Of a DNA stretch of 64,000 nucleotides, positions 1-8,468 are shown piece by piece (within the stretch, counting starts at the first letter, position 1; the number at the start of each line of letters is the position of its first letter). The stretch is from Anaerosacchariphilus polymeriproducens (GTDB taxonomy: Bacteria > Bacillota > Clostridia > Lachnospirales > Lachnospiraceae). The notes under the pieces were generated by a model, which worked only from the letters and a program-made list of their open reading frames with translations, was not told where the DNA came from and made no database searches. A program made the translations under genes and the position numbers. The stretch covers positions 1-64,000 of the forward strand of contig NZ_QRCT01000049.1 of the NCBI RefSeq assembly GCF_003363435.1. Reading direction: 5' to 3'.

Positions 1-36
1 TTTTTCACAGCCCCTTTTTTAATAAATATTATAATT

Positions 37-318
37 TTATTTAATCCAATATTTCGGCAGCCCAGCTAAAGGATTATTTATTAATTTAATAAAAATAAAT
101 ATAGTAACAAAAGTCAACAGTATTCCTATAACTCCGGTAATAATTCCAACAATTGATCTTCCATCTAATTTATTATCTACTGTTCTTCTTCCTAATATGC
201 CTAAAACAATAGCTATAATACCTAAAATAATATTGAAACCGGTACAAGAGAAACCAATACTTAAAATACCTGATACCATAGAAATTTGTGAATAATTTCT
301 TTTTATATCTTGCTGCAT
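37..318 (-). CDS. Small DUF4190-like membrane protein
   Basis: A 93-residue protein with two hydrophobic helices, roughly residues 15-42 and 55-80, separated by a short charged loop (GRRTVDNKLDGRS). This is the layout of DUF4190-type small membrane proteins, in which two glycine-rich helices flank a basic/acidic loop. The start codon has a good ribosome binding site (AAGGAGG about 5 bases upstream). No enzymatic motif is visible, so a role in the cytoplasmic membrane is all that can be said. It lies just downstream of the surface-protein gene on the same strand, with only about 20 bases between them, so it may be cotranscribed. The family call rests on pattern memory, not a search. Confidence 0.7.
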   Translation of the reverse strand: MQQDIKRNYSQISMVSGILSIGFSCTGFNIILGIIAIVLGILGRRTVDNKLDGRSIVGIITGVIGILLTFVTIFIFIKLINNPLAGLPKYWIK

Positions 319-339
319 AAAACCTCCTTATGCAAATTT

Positions 340-2586
340 TTATATTTTTTTCTTCTTTCTAAGTAAACATAAACACCCAGAACTAAATACGAATAAAACA
401 ATCCATACCGATGTATTTACATTGTCCATTGTTTTTGGTGCAGTAACTTTATTTCCTGTTGTAGCTGCCTTAAGTTGACTGGTCGTTTTAGTTGTCTTCG
501 TCTCTTTTATATTTGGATTTAACTCCTTAGATCCTTTTACTTTTGGTACTAATTTTTTCCTATTGCTTTTATATGTAACTACTTCATAACTATTTGGACC
601 GATTTGAAATACGATCGGCGTTTTATCCAAAAGATAACCTTCCGGAGCCTTTGTTTCTATAAATTGGTATTCACCCGGAAGTAAATCTTCCACTACGATT
701 TTTCCGTTTTTATCAGTAATCAGGTTTGTTTTTCCTTCTACATCCACATAGGTCCCCAACTCTTTTTTCTGTAATTTAAATATCGCTCCCTGTAATTCTT
801 TATCCCGGTTCTTGAATTCATGTTTTACTAAAGTAATTCGTCCACGATGAATTTTATTTTCGATTATTGCACTGACATCATATTGACTGCCTTGTGTGAC
901 ATTTGTTGCTGATGTACCAGCATATGTAATCTGAATAGAACGATCCGGATTTACAATGAAATATAACTTTTCTGCTTTTACATAAGTAGCCGGAACTTTT
1001 GTCTCTTCTATATAATAGGAACCTGCAACAATATTTTTATAAGTATAAACATTCCCAGTTCGATTCATTTTACCTACAACAGTTCCATCTTCTCTAAAAA
1101 TGGTAAATTCTGCTAAATCTTCCTCTTCTAATTTTTCATCAGACTCTTCATAATTCTTTGTTATTTGAATGGAATTATCCAGTAAAGCATTTGTCATGAA
1201 CAAATCAATATACAGATTACGATTACTGTCTGCCTTGTTATAATCAATTTCAAATGTCTGAGGCGTTGTATCCAGTTTATAACCTATAGGTGCTTTCGTT
1301 TCCACCAAACTGTAAGTGCCTTCACTCAATGAATTTATTTTAATTTCGCCATTTGTATCTGTGATTAAATGATCACGAACAATTTCACCGTCTTCTGTGG
1401 TTCCTTTGACTAATTTAAATTCGGCTCCTGCCAATGCACTATGATTTGCTTCATCTATCTTCTTGAGTTTAACATTAGTCATATACCCCACTGCATCCCC
1501 TCTGCCGGAACGATCAATGGAATTTACATTTACTTCATATACCTCGCTATCATTTTTCGTAAACTTAGCATAATTCGTATATTCTGTTGGACCTAATTTG
1601 ACACCATCTAAAGTCACTGAATCAAAGCCAAACATAAACTCACCGTTAATAGGACCATCAACAAATTCAATATAGAAACCTGTCGCATTATTGTTGGCAT
1701 CACGCGTCATTGTAAAACTTTTTATGTATTGGGTAAATGCCGGATAATCTTTACCATCCATACGCAATCTTTCAAACTTATAGGAGGATGAACTACTATC
1801 CCAATATCGCCTTACAATTTTTATCGAATCTTCAATTAATTTTTGTCCAGGTCCTAATTGTTCTGTAAAAGTACCTTTTGAAAAATCAACATTGGATTTG
1901 AGTGCACTGTTAATGTCAACTTCCCAAGACACATATTTATTTCCGTCATCATTATAATAAAATCCCCATTTATTAATATTTTCTAAAATTGGAGCATCAT
2001 CTCCCTGGTCATTATAAATATCAATGTTATAGGATTTACTTGTTGTATCATAAACAAAAGTAATTTCTTTTTTCCCTGTTTCAATTCCTGATTTCCAAAC
2101 TGCTGCAAACTGCATTGTCCCCGTTATCCCTGTATGATCTTTTAAATAATCACCATCTTTGTCAGGATCGTCTAAAAACGTGACTGTTGCATGATTTGAA
2201 TCTTTTGGTACCTCTACCAATCCTACTTTTGTCACTCCATCCGGGGCATAGAGATAAAAACTAATCGCCTTACTTCCTGCGCTAAGAGAATCGGGCAAAT
2301 CAAATGTTACAATATCTCCCGAAGTATGCCCATTCAACTTCCATGTATAATTTACATATACGGAACCATAAATATGCACCTTCTGACCGTTCACTACTTC
2401 GTTTTTACCCTCTGAATCTGTCGTTATCTTAACAGATGTCAAAATCCCATAATCTTCGACCGGAGTATTACTTGCTTTTATCGTATCTGCTGCAAAAGAT
2501 ACCATACAATTTGTTACAATCATTAAAAAACATGTAAACAAAGCAAATAACCTTTTTGTCTTTTTAAAAATTCTGTCTTTTTTCAA
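340..2586 (-). CDS. Sortase-anchored MSCRAMM/CnaB (SpaA-type) surface protein
   Basis: A 748-residue cell-wall protein. It has a signal peptide (basic start, hydrophobic stretch to about residue 30, cut near VSFA-ADT), an N-terminal adhesin region to about residue 370 resembling collagen-adhesin/SdrG Ig-like folds, and then three CnaB/SpaA repeats starting near KLKKIDE, IQITKNY and ITLVKHE. Each repeat carries an E-box-like segment (ETKAP, ETKVP, ETKAP) and a candidate isopeptide-forming lysine. The C terminus is a threonine-rich stalk, APKTMD, a hydrophobic helix and RKKKK, which is a sorting signal although APKTMD is not the standard LPxTG. I chose the TTG start at 2586 because AGAGGTG lies 6 bases before it; a GTG at 2595 overlaps that site. 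It probably acts as an adhesin or pilin-like subunit. No sortase gene is adjacent. Confidence 0.85.
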   Translation of the reverse strand: MKKDRIFKKTKRLFALFTCFLMIVTNCMVSFAADTIKASNTPVEDYGILTSVKITTDSEGKNEVVNGQKVHIYGSVYVNYTWKLNGHTSGDIVTFDLPDSLSAGSKAISFYLYAPDGVTKVGLVEVPKDSNHATVTFLDDPDKDGDYLKDHTGITGTMQFAAVWKSGIETGKKEITFVYDTTSKSYNIDIYNDQGDDAPILENINKWGFYYNDDGNKYVSWEVDINSALKSNVDFSKGTFTEQLGPGQKLIEDSIKIVRRYWDSSSSSYKFERLRMDGKDYPAFTQYIKSFTMTRDANNNATGFYIEFVDGPINGEFMFGFDSVTLDGVKLGPTEYTNYAKFTKNDSEVYEVNVNSIDRSGRGDAVGYMTNVKLKKIDEANHSALAGAEFKLVKGTTEDGEIVRDHLITDTNGEIKINSLSEGTYSLVETKAPIGYKLDTTPQTFEIDYNKADSNRNLYIDLFMTNALLDNSIQITKNYEESDEKLEEEDLAEFTIFREDGTVVGKMNRTGNVYTYKNIVAGSYYIEETKVPATYVKAEKLYFIVNPDRSIQITYAGTSATNVTQGSQYDVSAIIENKIHRGRITLVKHEFKNRDKELQGAIFKLQKKELGTYVDVEGKTNLITDKNGKIVVEDLLPGEYQFIETKAPEGYLLDKTPIVFQIGPNSYEVVTYKSNRKKLVPKVKGSKELNPNIKETKTTKTTSQLKAATTGNKVTAPKTMDNVNTSVWIVLFVFSSGCLCLLRKKKKI

Positions 2587-2720
2587 TAACAACACCTCTT
2601 TCTTAATCTAATGATTCTTATATATTCACACACTCTCATACTAACAGACAAATTTCGACAAAACAAGCAAAATTCACTTGATTATGTTATGAATTTTTTC
2701 TATCAATTATATATAAAAAT

Positions 2721-2761
2721 AAGGCAACTATTCTTTGAAATTTTTTCAGAATAGTTGCCTT
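2721..2761 (-). terminator. Rho-independent terminator of the amino-acid ABC operon
   Basis: A perfect 14-bp stem (AAGGCAACTATTCT / AGAATAGTTGCCTT) with a 13-base loop lies just past the stop of the ATPase gene. On the minus strand it is followed by a U-rich tail. The plus-strand side also has a T run, so it may work in both directions. Confidence 0.9.
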
Positions 2762-2772
2762 CCATTTTTTTA

Positions 2773-3537
2773 TTAATTATCTTCATTTAACTTGCCTAAA
2801 AACTCTTTCATACGTATGTTTTTAGAATTGAATAATTCCTCAGGAGTACCCTGTTCTGCAATTACACCCTGATCCATAAAAATGATTCTGTTCGATACGC
2901 TGCGTGCAAATGCCATCTCATGAGTTACAATTACCATTGTCATATGCATATCAGCCAATGAACGAATCACCTTTAAGACTTCACCGGTAAGTTCCGGATC
3001 TAAGGCCGATGTTGGTTCATCAAAAAATAAGATTTTTGGATTTAATGCCAAGGCTCTTGCAATCGCTACTCTTTGCTGCTGTCCCCCGGAAAGTTGATAT
3101 GGGTATGCATTTTCTTTCTCTTCTAATCCCATTTTCTTCAATAATTCTCTCGCCGTTCTATACGCTTCCTCTTTACTTTTCTTTTGTACATGAATCGGCG
3201 CATCTGTTATATTTTTAATTACAGAATAATGCGGAAATAAATGAAAACTTTGAAATACTAATCCATAATATTCTTTTATCTTTTTTAACTGTTCGTTTGT
3301 AGCGTAAACTGCTTTTCCATGTTCATTATTCCATACAGCTTTGTTCCCAAGATAATTCAACTCACCCGCATCCATAGTTTCTAGCATAGTAGCACATCTT
3401 AATAATGTTGTCTTGCCTGAACCGGAAGGGCCTATGATGGATAAAACTTCACCCTCTTTTACCGATAGGGAGATATCCTTTAGTACGTTTAGACCATCAA
3501 AACTTTTTTGTACATGATTCATTTCTAACAAATTCAT
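2773..3537 (-). CDS. Polar amino-acid ABC transporter, ATP-binding protein (GlnQ/ArtM type)
   Basis: A 254-residue ATPase that powers the importer encoded by the two upstream genes. It has Walker A (GPSGSGKTT) near residue 38, the Q-loop at [11 protein letters not shown], the signature [15 protein letters not shown], Walker [15 protein letters not shown] and the switch histidine in IVTHEM. Length and motifs are those of the GlnQ/HisP family. AGGAGG precedes the ATG. It starts about 10 bases after the permease stop, so the three genes form one operon (binding protein, permease, ATPase) ending at a strong terminator. The substrate cannot be told from the ATPase. Confidence 0.95.
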   Translation of the reverse strand: MNLLEMNHVQKSFDGLNVLKDISLSVKEGEVLSIIGPSGSGKTTLLRCATMLETMDAGELNYLGNKAVWNNEHGKAVYATNEQLKKIKEYYGLVFQSFHLFPHYSVIKNITDAPIHVQKKSKEEAYRTARELLKKMGLEEKENAYPYQLSGGQQQRVAIARALALNPKILFFDEPTSALDPELTGEVLKVIRSLADMHMTMVIVTHEMAFARSVSNRIIFMDQGVIAEQGTPEELFNSKNIRMKEFLGKLNEDN

Positions 3538-3547
3538 AAATATCCTC

Positions 3548-4198
3548 CTAACGGTAATAACTTAGCTTCTTCTCAATTTTCTCCATAATAAAAGCTACGA
3601 ATAAATTAAATAAATAATAGAATGCACCTGCAATTATAAATGGAGTAATGATACCTTGCGCCGATGCAATTTCTCTAGCATAACTGAACATTTCCATAAC
3701 TGAGATAACTATGACTAAGGATGTATCTTTTACTAGTGTGATTACTTCGTTCGTTATAGAAGGAAGAATACGTTTAATTACTTGGGGTAAAATTATTTTT
3801 ATAAATGTCTGCTGCCTGCTGTATCCTAACAACTTTGCTGCCTCATATTGTCCAATTGGCATTGATTCGATCCCGCTTCTATATATTTCTGCAAAGTACG
3901 CTGCATAATTCAAAGAAAATCCTATAATAGCAGCTACGAATCGATATGACAAACTTAATTGCATTCCAAATAAATAATGCGGACCAAAGTAAACCACCAT
4001 TAACTGAAGCATGAGTGGTGTTCCTCTCATAATTGAAATATAAAATTTGGTTACCGTACTAATAATCGGATTCTTTGCCATTCTTCCAAATGAAATAACC
4101 AGACCCAAAGGCAATGAAAATATTAGCGTAAAAGCAAAAATTTCTATAGAAACCTGCATTCCTTTTGCAAGTTCTAGTAGAATCGTATTTAAATCCAT
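3548..4198 (-). CDS. Polar amino-acid ABC transporter, permease (HisM/GlnP type)
   Basis: A 216-residue integral membrane protein with about five hydrophobic helices and the EAA-loop typical of amino-acid permeases ([22 protein letters not shown], around residues 125-150). A homodimer would be expected, since only one permease is encoded. The reading frame is open to 4219, but GGGAGGAAG lies 5 bases upstream of the ATG at 4198, so I start there. It is the middle gene of the operon. Confidence 0.94.
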   Translation of the reverse strand: MDLNTILLELAKGMQVSIEIFAFTLIFSLPLGLVISFGRMAKNPIISTVTKFYISIMRGTPLMLQLMVVYFGPHYLFGMQLSLSYRFVAAIIGFSLNYAAYFAEIYRSGIESMPIGQYEAAKLLGYSRQQTFIKIILPQVIKRILPSITNEVITLVKDTSLVIVISVMEMFSYAREIASAQGIITPFIIAGAFYYLFNLFVAFIMEKIEKKLSYYR

Positions 4199-4279
4199 GA
4201 AACTTCCTCCCATAAACATTCTTCAATCGTTTCTGCAATATAAGAGAGCTGCTAAGTCAATAACAGCTCCTTTTTCTTA

Positions 4280-5074
4280 CTATTTGCCAAGTATAACACT
4301 CTCTGTCAGATCCCATTTCTTTGCAATCTCATCAAATGTACCATCTTTTACCATCTCAAGTAAAGTATCTTCCACTTTATCTTTTAATTCAGTATTTCCA
4401 AGTTTGAACCCGATTGCATAAAGTTCAGGTGATAATACCTTGTCTAAAATTACATATTTATTATCTCTATTTTCAACCTGATACTTAGCAACTCCTATAT
4501 CAACAGCAATTGCATCTACAGTACCGGATTCCAAATTCATAAATGCATTATTATAATCTCCAACTTTAACTAACTCTCTAAATGATGCAGTTAATTCTTT
4601 ATTATCATCACTCTCTAAAGCTTCCAATGCGGAAGATGCCGTCTGAACTGCAACAGCTTTTCCAGCTAAATCTTTAAATTCTTTAATTCCTGAATCTGCC
4701 TTTACCACAAATACCTGGCTGTTATTTACATATGGTTTAGACCATGTGTATTTATCTTTATTTTCATCACTAAGAGTAAATCCATTCCAGATACAGTTTA
4801 TCGTTCCAGAATTCAGTTCCATATCCTTCGAATTCCAGTCAATGGGTTGTAATTTTAATTCCCAGCCTCTTCTTTTGGCAACTTCTGCTGCTAAATCTAA
4901 GTCAAACCCAACATATTCGCCTTTATCATCTTTATAACCATAAGGTGGAAAATTGGAATCGAATCCTACAATCAAAGTATCCTCTGATACTGCCTTCTTA
5001 TTACTTTTCCCACACCCGCCTAAACATGACACAACCATAATAAGTGCCAGTCCTAAAACAACTATTTTCTTCAT
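4280..5074 (-). CDS. Polar amino-acid ABC transporter, solute-binding lipoprotein
   Basis: A 264-residue type 3 solute-binding protein. It has a lipoprotein signal with the lipobox around LGGC at residue 20, and then the family opening (LIVGFDSNFPPYGYKDDKGEYVGFD...) that forms the amino-acid site. The segment AVQTASSALEALES and the aspartate in DAIAVDIGVAKY are also usual. It would be tethered to the outer membrane face and deliver a polar amino acid (cystine, glutamine or a similar solute; not resolvable) to the permease. First gene of its operon; AGGAGG precedes the ATG. Confidence 0.94.
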   Translation of the reverse strand: MKKIVVLGLALIMVVSCLGGCGKSNKKAVSEDTLIVGFDSNFPPYGYKDDKGEYVGFDLDLAAEVAKRRGWELKLQPIDWNSKDMELNSGTINCIWNGFTLSDENKDKYTWSKPYVNNSQVFVVKADSGIKEFKDLAGKAVAVQTASSALEALESDDNKELTASFRELVKVGDYNNAFMNLESGTVDAIAVDIGVAKYQVENRDNKYVILDKVLSPELYAIGFKLGNTELKDKVEDTLLEMVKDGTFDEIAKKWDLTESVILGK

Positions 5075-5138
5075 ATAATCCTCCTAAGTGTGTATGACTC
5101 TTTTACACTACTAATTTACCTAAGTAAATCGCTATATT

Positions 5139-5167
5139 ATACTATCATATCCCTTCAAAACTGTCAA
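5139..5167 (-). promoter_or_regulatory. Predicted sigma-A promoter of the amino-acid ABC operon
   Basis: On the minus strand, TTGACA (5162-5167) and TAGTAT (5139-5144) are separated by 17 bases. The -35 lies inside the 3' end of the upstream gene. The leader is only about 60 bases, and I see no T-box or riboswitch in it. Confidence 0.6.
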
Positions 5168-6284
5168 TGGAACTCAGAATTTCTTCTACCTCTTTTCGAT
5201 AGGATGGATTTTCTTTTACAAACTGTATTACTTCTTCTTTTAATTCTGTCAGTTTTTTATTGATACTTTCGATTCTGGCTCTTAACTTCTGTCTGCGAAG
5301 AATTAAGTTATGACGTATCTCAACCATTTCTTTATTATCTACCAATGCTTCGACTTGATATAACCATACTCCGGTATCATTGATATTGTATTGACGCAGT
5401 GACCTGATCAGCTTTTGATTTAACTTTTCTAAATCTCCTGATGTTCGGCTATAAGCTTTTCTTTGTTCTTTCATCAACATGTATTGATCCCATAAATATT
5501 GTAACTCATGAGCATTATGAACGGAATACTTTTCACAAGTATATTCAACTACATTTGTAAAATTTACATACTTTGTTTTAATACGATTCAAAACTACAAT
5601 TGCATGGTTTAAATTGACCTGGACCTGTTGAATTTTCAATGAATTTTTTTGAATTCTTAAAAATATATAAAAGCCAGTTATAACTGCTACAAAGCAAGCA
5701 CTAAGATAAACCATATTCAAATCCATATAATATGAAGTCTGTAATAGGAAAGCTACTGCACATACTACAATAAACATACTACTGATAAAAAACAACAATT
5801 TTTGCAACAGCTTTTGTTCATCTAAAAGATACTTTCTTTCATAATCCCAGGCACCTTTCTCACCTTCTACATGATGCATATCCCGTTTTACTGCCGACAA
5901 ATAAGATTCATTATCTCTTAATTTCTTTATGGACGCAGGCATTTCATCTTCGAACTTTTCAATTTCCATATACTGCATTTGAGTAAGTTTATTTGTAGAA
6001 TTTTGAAATTCCTTACGTTTATCTTTTATTTTAATGATTTCTTCCGCAACACAATTGATTTCTACTCGCATTTCCTCCGGTATCTGATCAATAATCTGCA
6101 TATCATTCAAGTAAGAAGTCACGTTTTCATATTCTAAGCTCACTTCATCCAATTCACTAACAAATTCAATGATTTGCTCAAGACTGTCTAAAGCATAGTG
6201 TTCAACCTGTTGTTCCATCTGATCTATAGGTTCATTATTTAACTGTTTTTTATTTTTTTTAAAGATACGTTTCCAAAATTTCAT
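5145..6284 (-). CDS. Coiled-coil protein with two transmembrane helices, function unknown
   Basis: A 379-residue protein I do not recognise by name. Charged, heptad-like helical sequence occupies about residues 1-155 and 215-375. Between them are two closely spaced hydrophobic helices (about residues 160-183 and 187-205) that would form a hairpin in the membrane, leaving both coiled-coil arms in the cytoplasm. It is the last gene of a four-gene operon, 12 bases after the TPR-like gene. This topology suits a membrane scaffold for the large soluble partners encoded upstream, but that is inference. Confidence 0.8.
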   Translation of the reverse strand: MKFWKRIFKKNKKQLNNEPIDQMEQQVEHYALDSLEQIIEFVSELDEVSLEYENVTSYLNDMQIIDQIPEEMRVEINCVAEEIIKIKDKRKEFQNSTNKLTQMQYMEIEKFEDEMPASIKKLRDNESYLSAVKRDMHHVEGEKGAWDYERKYLLDEQKLLQKLLFFISSMFIVVCAVAFLLQTSYYMDLNMVYLSACFVAVITGFYIFLRIQKNSLKIQQVQVNLNHAIVVLNRIKTKYVNFTNVVEYTCEKYSVHNAHELQYLWDQYMLMKEQRKAYSRTSGDLEKLNQKLIRSLRQYNINDTGVWLYQVEALVDNKEMVEIRHNLILRRQKLRARIESINKKLTELKEEVIQFVKENPSYRKEVEEILSSIDSFEGI

Positions 6285-6296
6285 ACATCTATCCTT

Positions 6297-7133
6297 TTAA
6301 TCTGTATTTTTACGATATTCATTCTTCCATTGTTCTAAAATATTTATCACAGCTTCCTGGTATTGATTCACTCTTCCTTGCGTCTTAAGACTTTTTAGAT
6401 TCTCCAATTGAAGATATTCCTGGGTACTTCTTAATTCCATCATCAATTCCTGTCTTTTCTGCCTGATTAACTGCTTTATTTTATCGTTTTTACTTTCATC
6501 CTCTTCCTCAATAACAGTATTCCCCTGCATCTCCAAATAATATAAACACCAATTCATAGCATAATTAGATTCTTCATCATTCAAAACTTCATTGGCCTTC
6601 TTAAAAGATTCCATTGCCTCTTGATATAAAAACATTTTTCCATAAACAGTTCCTATATTGTGATAAATTTTTCCATATAATTCTTTGGGTGTATTTCGTT
6701 CTTTTGGTTCATCAAGTATTTTTCTATATTCAATCAATGCTTTTATATATTTACCATTTTGAAAAAGTCTGTCAGCCCTTATTTTTCGTTTCTCGTGTTC
6801 TGATTTATTATTTAATTGTTCTAATATTTCTTCTATTTCTTTAATCTTTTCTTCTTCACAATATTGTATAGAGCGTAAGATATAACCAACAAACATGCTG
6901 TCTGTTCCATATCCAAATACTAATTGACGTAATTTTGCGGCTAATTTTTTCATTCCAATTTCATTTTCAATCCATTGGCAAAGCATTTCACTTTTAATAT
7001 TTTGATCTATCAGATATAAATTATTGCACAAATAATAACAGAGCTCTTCAATGGAATATATATTCATTGAAATGTTTTGTATGTAATAAGGATTCTTAGC
7101 TAATGTCTGACTACAGTATATTAATCCCTCCAA
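6297..7133 (-). CDS. TPR-like protein, function unknown
   Basis: A 278-residue soluble, helix-rich protein. Around residues 120-185 is a pair of tetratricopeptide-like helices (ADRLFQNGKYIKALIEYRKIL and YHNIGTVYGKMFLYQEAMES), followed by a charged C-terminal helix. The start is TTG, with GAGGG about 8 bases upstream; the nearby ATG is in another frame that stops after nine codons. Third gene of the operon, 33 bases after the Hsp70-like gene. TPR domains bind other proteins, so an adaptor role in the operon's complex is plausible but not shown. Confidence 0.78.
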   Translation of the reverse strand: MEGLIYCSQTLAKNPYYIQNISMNIYSIEELCYYLCNNLYLIDQNIKSEMLCQWIENEIGMKKLAAKLRQLVFGYGTDSMFVGYILRSIQYCEEEKIKEIEEILEQLNNKSEHEKRKIRADRLFQNGKYIKALIEYRKILDEPKERNTPKELYGKIYHNIGTVYGKMFLYQEAMESFKKANEVLNDEESNYAMNWCLYYLEMQGNTVIEEEDESKNDKIKQLIRQKRQELMMELRSTQEYLQLENLKSLKTQGRVNQYQEAVINILEQWKNEYRKNTD

Positions 7134-7166
7134 AAAACATCCCTCTTTTCTAATATGATATCGGTT

Positions 7167-8453
7167 CTATAACGTCTCTGTAAAACTCCATACTCTATTT
7201 GAACTTGGATAAAAATCTCCAAATCCCATATCTTTTATAATTACAGATAAAACATTCCATTCTTTGAAACTTACTTCTATTTTTAGTCTGGTTGTTTTGT
7301 TCGGTCGTTTCGGCAGACCGTCTAACTCAAATATTTTCGTATCTTTTTCCGTACTTTGTATCGGATGAATTTGAATCTCAACCTCTGATATTTCATCTAA
7401 AATAATAAAGCAGGAACCAAATGCCTCATACCAGTCAATACCTGCACTAATTAATGATAAGTATTCCCAGTTCCCTTTATTATTTACCATCATTCCAATA
7501 TTAGATCGTACCTTGTTTTTTCCTAGGTATACTTTGTTCCAGGAAACTTTTTGTGTTAAAAAATACGCTGCATAACAAGCACCTTTTGTATATAGATTTT
7601 GACCTTGGAAAACCCTTCTGCCTTTGCATAACAACCGAAGTGAATTTTGTGCCCATGGCTGTTCAAACTGATCTCCGATTAAATATACTGATGAAATTAC
7701 TCTTTTTTGAAAGACCGTATTAATAATTCTTTCAAATATTTTGCCCTTTTTTTCGTTTATTTCTTCTTCACTTAGGCTTTCTTCTCCTAAATCTAATGCA
7801 GTGAGTTCACCAAAAACGTTCTCCTCAACTGTAACTACTTGAGGTATCGTCCTATTATTCCTTCTCATACTATAAGAAACTAATTTCTTATCTTGCATGT
7901 CAAATAGTTCTACATCATTGTTCCAAATCTGTGTAGACTGACTATATGTATAATAATAAAAACTTTCCTTATAATCCTGTATGTGAAAACATTCTTTTGA
8001 AATTTGAATATTTTCCTGCAGCTCTTCCATTATTTGAAATGTTTTATCATCCAGCTCTTCAACCGTAAAAACAAATTTTTGTATTTGAGAAATCTTCCCT
8101 ACCGTATTCAAAAGCTTCAAAGTCTTTTTCACAAACAAAGACAAAAGTTTTATCGTTTCAAATGTTTCGCCATCAATCTCAATCGTTTTTGTCTGCCTGC
8201 ATAAATCAACCAAACGCTCTACTAAGATTCCTTCTCCACTTTTTGCAACCCGTTTTGCCTCTTCTCCATGATACCACTGCCCAATTCCTTTTCGCTTGCA
8301 TAGAACGGAAGGTATCAGTAACTGCTCCCCTCCAATTACAGTACTAAGAGATTTTGGTTCCTTAATACGAAGATCCAAATAACTGATTTGAACATAGCTG
8401 TCATTCAGATCATATCCAATATATAATTGATTTTCTTCCCGTGAAGAATGCAT
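7167..8453 (-). CDS. Hsp70/actin-fold-like protein (DUF5716-like)
   Basis: A 428-residue protein. It opens with YIGYDLNDSYVQISYLD, which resembles the phosphate-1 strand-turn-strand of actin/Hsp70 ATPases (DxGxxxxxxS), and later has LTALDLGEES and SVYLIGDQF, which could be the phosphate-2 and adenosine strands. The C-terminal about 120 residues look like a beta-rich extra domain. I believe this is the family catalogued as DUF5716, seen in Lachnospiraceae beside a DUF5717 giant protein, but I cannot search. The role is unknown. It is second in the operon, 15 bases after the 1192-residue gene. Confidence 0.72.
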   Translation of the reverse strand: MHSSREENQLYIGYDLNDSYVQISYLDLRIKEPKSLSTVIGGEQLLIPSVLCKRKGIGQWYHGEEAKRVAKSGEGILVERLVDLCRQTKTIEIDGETFETIKLLSLFVKKTLKLLNTVGKISQIQKFVFTVEELDDKTFQIMEELQENIQISKECFHIQDYKESFYYYTYSQSTQIWNNDVELFDMQDKKLVSYSMRRNNRTIPQVVTVEENVFGELTALDLGEESLSEEEINEKKGKIFERIINTVFQKRVISSVYLIGDQFEQPWAQNSLRLLCKGRRVFQGQNLYTKGACYAAYFLTQKVSWNKVYLGKNKVRSNIGMMVNNKGNWEYLSLISAGIDWYEAFGSCFIILDEISEVEIQIHPIQSTEKDTKIFELDGLPKRPNKTTRLKIEVSFKEWNVLSVIIKDMGFGDFYPSSNRVWSFTETL

Positions 8454-8468
8454 GTTTATTCCTCCTGA

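Noticed and set aside
5075-5144. T-box or amino-acid riboswitch before the ABC importer
   Set aside because: The leader is only about 60 bases with no stable structure.
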